9,763 bases of DNA from Actinomycetota bacterium (GTDB taxonomy: Bacteria; Actinomycetota; Actinomycetes; Streptosporangiales; Streptosporangiaceae): contig QGUZ01000186.1 in assembly GCA_003242605.1 (NCBI GenBank), forward strand, positions 1 through 9,763. The letters run 5' to 3'. This document shows, in pieces, positions 6,475 through 9,763 of this stretch; positions within the stretch are counted from its first letter, which is position 1, and every line of letters starts with the position of its first letter. The notes beneath the pieces were generated by a model. It did no database searches. It worked only from the letters and a program-made list of their open reading frames with translations, and was not told the DNA's origin. Made by a program: the position numbers and the translations under genes.

Positions 6475-7497
6475 TCAGCGCCGGATCTTGGGGTCGAAGG
6501 CGTCTCTGACCGAGTCACCGAGCAGGTTGAACGCGATGACGAAGATCAGCAACGCCACGCCGGGGAACATCAGATAGGTGATGTCGTCCTGGTAGACCTC
6601 GGTCCCGCGCAGGAACATGCGCCCCCAGTCCGGGACGGGCTCGATCATGCCGACGCCCAGGAAGGAGAGTGCGGCCTCGGCGGTGACCAGGGAGGGGAGC
6701 ATGAGGGTGGCCTGGACGAGGATCGGGGTCCACAGGTTCGGGAGCAGCTCCTTGAAGATGATCCGCGCGGGGGAGGCGCCGGTGACCCGCGCGGCGTCGA
6801 CGAACTCCCGCTCGCGCAGCGAGAGCACCTGGCCGCGGAGCAGCCGGGCGAGCGACGCCCAGCCGAACGCGGTGAGCACGATGATGAGCGTCACCGCGCG
6901 CAGCCAGATCGGGGTCTCCTCCTCGGGGCCGACGAAGAGGTTCTCCACCACCGGCATGAACGCGATGATGAACAGCGTCGACGGGAACGACAGCATCACG
7001 TCGATCACGCGGCCGAGCAGGTAGTCGGTGCGCCCGCCGGCGTACCCGGCGATGATGCCGACGACGATGCCGATGAGCGTGGCGCCGAGCGTCGCCGCGA
7101 ACGCGATCGCCAGCGACGTGCGGATCCCGTACACCAGCTGCATGAACACGTCGCGGCCGAGGCCCGGTTCGATGCCGAACCAGAACTCGGAGCTGATGCC
7201 GCCGTTCGGCAGGATCGGGAAACCGTACTCGTTGAGCAGGCCCGGAGTGTCCAGCCCGTACGTCGTGTACGGATCCTTGCCGTAGAGCCGCGAGATGAGC
7301 GGGGCGGCCAGGGCGACGAGCACATAGCAGGCGACGATGATCCCGGCTACCACACCGGTCCGGTCGCGGCGGAACCGCCGCCACATGAGCCGGCCGGGGG
7401 AAAGCCCCGCCACGTCCCGGTCCGGGTCGCGTGGCGGCGAGGCCGGATCCACCGAGTCCGCCGGGGTGACCGAGGTGGCCGGAGTGGGAAACGTCAT
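6475..7497 (-). CDS. dppC: peptide-type ABC importer permease (DppC family)
   Basis: Second pore subunit, 340 residues. A hydrophilic Pro/Asp/Ser-rich N-terminal tail (1-44) precedes the first membrane helix (about 47-68). Further hydrophobic segments are near 127-150, 164-185, 200-217, 262-283 and 308-327. The EAA loop is EFVDAARVTGASPARIIFKE (231-250), and the C-terminus LLGDSVRDAFDPKIRR is the DppC hallmark. ATG 7497 is preceded by GGGAG at 10 nt. The frame stays open for 59 more codons upstream, but that stretch is poorer in G+C, has no transporter-like sequence and overlaps the promoter candidate. It is the first gene of the operon, an unusual place: classical dpp and opp operons start with the binding protein and keep B before C. 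DppB and DppC must pair, so the five genes should be co-expressed. Confidence 0.94.
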   Translation of the reverse strand: MTFPTPATSVTPADSVDPASPPRDPDRDVAGLSPGRLMWRRFRRDRTGVVAGIIVACYVLVALAAPLISRLYGKDPYTTYGLDTPGLLNEYGFPILPNGGISSEFWFGIEPGLGRDVFMQLVYGIRTSLAIAFAATLGATLIGIVVGIIAGYAGGRTDYLLGRVIDVMLSFPSTLFIIAFMPVVENLFVGPEEETPIWLRAVTLIIVLTAFGWASLARLLRGQVLSLREREFVDAARVTGASPARIIFKELLPNLWTPILVQATLMLPSLVTAEAALSFLGVGMIEPVPDWGRMFLRGTEVYQDDITYLMFPGVALLIFVIAFNLLGDSVRDAFDPKIRR

Positions 7498-7554
7498 CGT
7501 GCAGGGGCTCCCGGATGTTACGTGAAAGATCGGACAAAAGCCCGACCTGCTGGC

Positions 7555-7583
7555 ACCCTGACAACTTATTTTCTTCCGGTCAA
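7555..7583 (-). promoter_or_regulatory. candidate promoter of the transporter operon
   Basis: On the reverse strand TTGACC (7578-7583) is followed after exactly 17 bp by CAGGGT (7555-7560). The first element matches the -35 consensus in five of six bases; the second resembles the actinobacterial TAGRRT with C at the first base. Transcription would start near 7548, giving a leader of about 50 nt before the dppC ATG. Other TTGACN hexamers lie further upstream without a good partner. Confidence 0.38.
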
Positions 7584-7710
7584 CAGGATCAGAGTCGAAC
7601 TCGGTTTCTTCGTCACTTCGTTGTTCAAAGTCAACCACCTTGTGTCCGGGGAACCCGTTGACCTGGGAAGACATCTCGGCAAAAATGTCAATAGCCTGTT
7701 CCCTGCTAGT

Positions 7711-7724
7711 TCACGATTTCGTGA
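7711..7724. promoter_or_regulatory. palindrome, candidate operator 1
   Basis: TCACGATTTCGTGA is a perfect palindrome of two 6-bp arms around TT, within the A+T-richer upstream part of the divergent region. The form suits a dimeric helix-turn-helix repressor or activator. No regulator gene is in the window, so the cognate protein is unknown. Confidence 0.4.
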
Positions 7725-7729
7725 CACAA

Positions 7730-7746
7730 TCCCGACATGATCGGGA
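7730..7746. promoter_or_regulatory. palindrome, candidate operator 2
   Basis: TCCCGACATGATCGGGA has perfect 6-bp arms around CATGA, and direct copies of ACAAT lie at both edges (7726-7730, 7746-7750). Its centre is about 21 bp, two helical turns, from that of the palindrome at 7711-7724, so both would face the same side of the DNA. Confidence 0.38.
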
Positions 7747-7824
7747 CAATAAGGGTTCCCGACGCTGGCAAACATCATCTCCGCGACCGCTCCGGCGATA
7801 AAGCGAATTGCAGACGGCACGGCC

Positions 7825-7843
7825 CGTGACGGCGCCGTGACGG
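7825..7843 (+). repeat. 8-bp direct repeat with 11-bp period
   Basis: CGTGACGG occurs at 7825-7832 and again at 7836-7843, one helical turn apart. The same stretch holds a perfect palindrome ACGGCGCCGT (7829-7838). Direct repeats with 11-bp phase are the binding format of PhoB/PhoP- and SARP-type regulators. It lies about 90-110 bp upstream of the expected riboflavin-operon start site. High G+C makes short repeats more likely by chance. Confidence 0.33.
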
Positions 7844-7923
7844 GACGATCTCGACGGCCGGGGCCCGCCCCGCGGCCCCTGGGCGGGGGCCGCCATGCGC
7901 GCACTCCGCGGGGCATGGCACAC

Positions 7924-7929
7924 TACAAG
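7924..7929 (+). promoter_or_regulatory. possible -10 box of the riboflavin operon
   Basis: TACAAG lies in a local A-rich patch 9 bp before the first paired base of the riboswitch. A start near 7936 would put the aptamer at the very 5' end of the RNA, as usual. The hexamer is weak and no -35 element is recognisable, so this is inferred mainly from position. Confidence 0.27.
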
Positions 7930-7938
7930 GACGACACT

Positions 7939-8065
7939 GCGTGCTCCGGGGTCGGTGGAACTCCGAACCGGCGGTGAAAGTCCGCGACCCGGCCGAAGCC
8001 ATCGGCCGGTTGACCCGGTGGAACTCCGGGACCGACGGTAAAAGTCCGGATGGGAGGTAGCGCGC
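7939..8065 (+). promoter_or_regulatory. FMN riboswitch (RFN element)
   Basis: Aptamer that binds flavin mononucleotide and lowers expression of the downstream riboflavin genes. The P1 helix pairs GCGTGCT (7939-7945) with AGCGCGC (8059-8065), with one G-U pair. Between them lie the conserved RFN blocks in order: GGTGGAACTCCGAACCGGCGGTGAAAG begins near 7954, then CCGCGACCC. A variable hairpin follows with 8-bp arms 7989-7996 and 8002-8009. The second half-repeat has GGTGGAACTCCGGGACCGACGGTAAAAG starting near 8018, then TCCGGATGGGAGG. The internal duplication of the two halves is the mark of the six-helix FMN fold. It is followed by a hairpin and by ribE, so its role is clear; whether it acts on transcription or translation is not. 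Confidence 0.96.
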
Positions 8066-8066
8066 A

Positions 8067-8088
8067 CGGCGGGACCCGTGTCCCGCCG
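8067..8088 (+). terminator. hairpin after the riboswitch (expression-platform candidate)
   Basis: Perfect 9-bp stem CGGCGGGAC (8067-8075) with GTCCCGCCG (8080-8088) and a CCGT loop, starting one base after P1. No U-tract follows. It fits an actinobacterial terminator or a Rho-assisted stop. The right arm CCGCCG (8083-8088) could alternatively pair with CGGCGG (7969-7974) of the aptamer core when FMN is absent, which would break the hairpin. Confidence 0.5.
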
Positions 8089-8162
8089 CATCATGATCGG
8101 TCAGCGCGTCATGCGCCACCCGGTCCCCGGGGCTCGCCGTGGCACTTGCGGATCTGGCGAGT

Positions 8163-8168
8163 AGGAGG
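8163..8168 (+). promoter_or_regulatory. strong Shine-Dalgarno sequence inside the ribE leader
   Basis: AGGAGG followed after 5 nt by GTG at 8174. It is a better SD than the one in front of ribE (AAGGA at 8243-8247, 8-nt spacer) and is the main reason to consider a leader ORF here. Confidence 0.45.
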
Positions 8169-8173
8169 CCCCG

Positions 8174-8251
8174 GTGATCGGTTCCCCATCTTCCCCCCGG
8201 TCGCGTCCCCCCCGCGCCCGGCGTTCCCCCGGCGTCCGGCGGAAGGACTGA
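8174..8251 (+). CDS. possible 25-codon leader ORF upstream of ribE
   Basis: GTG start, TGA stop at 8249-8251, only 4 nt before the ribE ATG and in a different frame. The predicted peptide is rich in Arg (7), Pro (5) and Ser (5), including a PP pair, and ends in RRKD. A near-ideal SD precedes it, while the ribE SD lies inside its last codons. Ribosomes ending here could re-initiate on ribE, so it could couple ribE translation to an upstream site set by the riboswitch. Against it: the coding strand here is a string of C-tracts, which alone would yield a Pro/Arg/Ser composition. I recognise no family. It may be non-coding. Confidence 0.3.
   Translation: MIGSPSSPRSRPPRARRSPGVRRKD
8184..8230 (+). 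other. C-tract cluster in the ribE leader
   Basis: Five runs of C (4, 6, 7, 3 and 5 bases, at 8184-8187, 8193-8198, 8207-8213, 8217-8219 and 8226-8230) fall within 47 nt. The RNA is C-rich with few G, the composition Rho prefers for loading, and lies downstream of the riboswitch hairpin. On the opposite DNA strand the same tracts form a G-quadruplex-capable pattern. Confidence 0.45.
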
Positions 8252-8255
8252 CCGG

Positions 8256-8876
8256 ATGTTCACCGGAATCGTCGAGGAGATCGGCGAGATCGTCCGTGTC
8301 GAGCCGGCCGGTGACGGGGCGCGGCTCGAGATCCGTGGCAAGACCGTCACCGAGGGCACCCGGCACGGCGACTCGATCGCGGTCGACGGGGTCTGCCTCA
8401 CCGTGGTCGGCCTCGACGGCGACGCGTTCACCGTGGACGTCGTCGCCGAGACCCTCGCCCGCAGCACGCTCGGCGGCAAGGCGGCCGGCGCGCGGGTCAA
8501 CCTGGAACGTGCCGTGCGCGCCGACCAGCGCCTCGGCGGGCACATCGTGCAGGGCCACGTCGACGGCACCGCGGTCGTGCTCGGCCGCACGCCGGGCGAC
8601 CACGGCGAGCGGATGCGCTTCTCCCTGCCGCCCGCGCTCGCCCGCTACGTGGTCGAGAAGGGCTCGATCGCGGTCGACGGGGTGAGCCTCACCGTGGCCG
8701 CGGTGGACGCCGAGTCCTTCACGGTGGCCCTCATCCCCGCCACCCTCGAGCTCACCACGCTCGGCGCGCGGCGGCCGGGCGAGCCGGTCAACCTCGAGGT
8801 CGACGTCCTCGCCAAGTACGTCGAGAAGCAGGTGGCCGCCTACGCCGGGGAGCGCGTGCGGGAGGCCGGGCGATGA
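8256..8876 (+). CDS. ribE: riboflavin synthase, alpha chain
   Basis: Catalyses the last step of riboflavin synthesis, dismutation of two 6,7-dimethyl-8-ribityllumazine molecules into riboflavin and the pyrimidine precursor. The 206-residue length is normal. It opens with MFTGIVEEIGEI, the invariant family N-terminus that fixes the start, with AAGGA 8 nt upstream. Two lumazine-binding beta-barrels repeat: DGVCLTV (44-50) in the first answers DGVSLTV (141-147) in the second. The linker GGHIVQGHVDG (94-104) begins the second barrel, and PATLELTTLG (161-170) matches the ligand-binding region. The C-terminal helix LAKYVEKQVAAY serves trimer formation. It is the first confirmed gene after the FMN riboswitch and overlaps ribBA by ATGA. 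The same gene is called ribC in mycobacteria and E. coli. Confidence 0.97.
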   Translation: MFTGIVEEIGEIVRVEPAGDGARLEIRGKTVTEGTRHGDSIAVDGVCLTVVGLDGDAFTVDVVAETLARSTLGGKAAGARVNLERAVRADQRLGGHIVQGHVDGTAVVLGRTPGDHGERMRFSLPPALARYVVEKGSIAVDGVSLTVAAVDAESFTVALIPATLELTTLGARRPGEPVNLEVDVLAKYVEKQVAAYAGERVREAGR

Positions 8877-9763
8877 GCCGCGACGGAAGCGTGGTGCTCG
8901 ACCCGATCGACCGGGCGATCGCGGACATCCGCGAGGGGCGGCCGGTGGTCGTGGTCGACGACGAGAACCGGGAGAACGAGGGCGACATCATCTTCGCCGC
9001 GGAGAAGGCCACGCCGGAGCTGCTCGCCTTCACCATCCGGTACACCAGCGGCGTGATCTGCGTGCCCATGCTCGGCGAGGACCTCGACCGGCTCCGCCTG
9101 CCGCTCATGGTCCGTGACAACGAGGAGCGGCTGCGCACCGCGTACACGATCAGCGTGGACGCCCGGGACGGGGTCACCACCGGCATCTCCGCGGCCGACC
9201 GGGCGCGCACCATCCGCCTGCTCGCCGACCGGGAGACCGAGCCGGACGACCTGGTGCGCCCCGGCCACGTGTTCCCGCTCCGCTACCGGGAGGGCGGCGT
9301 GCTGGCCCGGCCCGGGCACACCGAGGCCGCGGTCGACCTCGCCCGCCTCGCCGGGCTCACCCCGGCCGGGGTGCTCGCCGAGGTGGTGAACGACGACGGC
9401 ACCATGGCCCGGCTGCCGCGGCTGCGCGAGTTCGCCGACGAGCACGACCTGGCGCTCGTCTCGATCGAGCAGCTCATCGACTACCGCCGCCGCGCCGAGC
9501 GGCTCGTGGTCCGGGCCGCGGAGACCCGGCTGCCGAACAAGTACGGCATGTGGCGGGCCTACGGGTACGTGAACGCGCTCGACGGCGGCGAGCACGTGGC
9601 GCTCGTCTACGGCGACGACGTGGTCGGCACCGGCGCGGAGAACGTGCTGGTCCGGGTGCACTCCGAGTGCCTCACCGGCGACGTGCTCGGCTCGCTGCGC
9701 TGCGACTGCGGGGTGCAGCTCGACAACGCGATGCGGGCGATCGCCGCCGAGGGCCGCGGCGTC
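8873..9763 (+). CDS. ribBA: bifunctional 3,4-dihydroxy-2-butanone-4-phosphate synthase / GTP cyclohydrolase II (3' end outside window)
   Basis: Makes both building blocks of riboflavin: the four-carbon unit from ribulose 5-phosphate, and the pyrimidine unit from GTP. The first 297 residues are present. The RibB domain (about 8-205) shows the acidic metal loop DDENRENEGD (29-38), TSGVICVPM (58-66), GVTTGISAADR (100-110), RPGH (129-132), GGVLARPGHTEAAVDLARLAG (141-161; H149) and VNDDGTMARLP (172-182). The RibA domain starts near 208 with LPNKYGMWRAYGY, then VRVHSECLTGDVLGSLRCDCG, carrying the zinc ligands C266, C277 and C279 in the family's spacing. The open frame reaches the last base; the nucleotide-binding and catalytic C-terminal part lies to the right. 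ATG 8873 overlaps the ribE stop by 4 bp, showing operon and translational coupling. Some family members have lost one activity, but both sets of visible active-site residues look intact here. Confidence 0.97.
   Translation, partial: MSRDGSVVLDPIDRAIADIREGRPVVVVDDENRENEGDIIFAAEKATPELLAFTIRYTSGVICVPMLGEDLDRLRLPLMVRDNEERLRTAYTISVDARDGVTTGISAADRARTIRLLADRETEPDDLVRPGHVFPLRYREGGVLARPGHTEAAVDLARLAGLTPAGVLAEVVNDDGTMARLPRLREFADEHDLALVSIEQLIDYRRRAERLVVRAAETRLPNKYGMWRAYGYVNALDGGEHVALVYGDDVVGTGAENVLVRVHSECLTGDVLGSLRCDCGVQLDNAMRAIAAEGRGV

Larger units (their letters stand above)
7498..7938. other. 441-bp divergent intergenic region
   Basis: This stretch separates the leftward transporter operon from the rightward riboflavin operon. 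I see no convincing gene in it. The part from about 7561 to 7760 is clearly richer in A+T than the rest of the window, as expected of a promoter region. The part from about 7790 to 7912 returns to high G+C and contains short inverted and direct repeats. Candidate promoters and operator-like repeats are listed separately. Confidence 0.8.

Noticed and set aside
4401..6509. Long + strand open frame antisense to the solute-binding-protein gene
   Set aside because: Val/Leu/Gly/Arg-rich antisense translation; the reverse-strand frame is a clear SBP_bac_5 protein with signal peptide and SD.
6426..6518. 31-residue N-terminal extension of the solute-binding protein
   Set aside because: It would bury the signal peptide and overlap dppC; the ATG at 6425 has AGGAG at the right distance.
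7498..7674. 59-residue N-terminal extension of DppC, or a separate small protein
   Set aside because: The stretch is less GC rich than any gene here, shows no transporter similarity, has no good SD and contains the promoter candidate.
7686..7691. Perfect TTGACA on the reverse strand as the main operon promoter
   Set aside because: No -10-like hexamer lies 16-19 bp downstream (TTCCCA, TCCCAG, CCCAGG, CCAGGT), so it was not called as a promoter.
7864..7887. 7-bp GC inverted repeat (CCCGCCC / GGGCGGG) upstream of the riboflavin promoter
   Set aside because: Short, 10-nt loop, in extremely GC-rich DNA where it is expected by chance, and probably not transcribed.
8093..8164. 23-codon ORF just after the riboswitch hairpin
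   Set aside because: No SD in front of its ATG and no conserved-looking peptide. Its TAG overlaps the SD of the next small ORF, interesting but too weak to call alone.
7775..8590. Reverse-strand open frame of 271 codons across the riboswitch and ribE start
   Set aside because: Antisense to the unambiguous FMN riboswitch and riboflavin synthase, with no recognisable protein features.

Overview
The window is very G+C rich, with G or C at nearly every third codon position, no T-tracts after hairpins, several ATGA gene overlaps and a TAGACT-type -10 box. Together with the gene order (rsmB, rpe, rib genes) this points to a high-GC actinomycete. A Streptosporangiales or related thermotolerant lineage is possible, but I cannot prove the genus. 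It holds nine protein genes in three blocks, two of them cut by the window edges. No tRNA, rRNA, insertion sequence, phage gene or CRISPR array is visible.

Block 1 (1-1407, + strand): the C-terminal part of the 16S rRNA m5C methyltransferase RsmB, then rpe (ribulose-phosphate 3-epimerase). rpe appears to have its own -10 box only 8 nt before its ATG and no Shine-Dalgarno sequence, so it looks leaderless. rpe converges on the next block, and an 11-bp inverted repeat containing both stop codons separates them.

Block 2 (1401-7497, - strand): a complete five-gene peptide/nickel-type ABC importer operon, transcribed right to left as dppC (permease), lipoprotein solute-binding protein, dppB (permease), dppD (ATPase), dppF (ATPase). 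The binding protein captures substrate outside the membrane, DppB and DppC form the pore, and DppD and DppF power it. A 15-bp GC hairpin between the binding-protein gene and dppB probably lowers or separates expression of the downstream genes.

Block 3 (7498-9763, + strand): a 441-bp divergent intergenic region carries candidate promoters, two neighbouring palindromes and an 11-bp-phase direct repeat. It leads into a well-conserved FMN riboswitch (7939-8065), a 9-bp hairpin, and a 167-nt leader holding a C-tract cluster and a possible 25-codon leader ORF. Then come ribE (riboflavin synthase) and ribBA (DHBP synthase/GTP cyclohydrolase II, cut at the right edge), overlapping by ATGA. FMN is expected to switch this riboflavin operon off.

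The gene content is ordinary; I do not see a new defence or metabolic system. The points worth a second look are regulatory: the leaderless rpe promoter, the stop-codon-embedded convergent hairpin, the intra-operon hairpin, the riboswitch expression platform with its possible coupled leader ORF, and the divergent operators. The transporter operon sits inside a locus that in Mycobacterium tuberculosis runs fmu-rpe-ribG-(antisense transporter and lipoprotein)-ribC, and ribD/ribG is absent at this spot.
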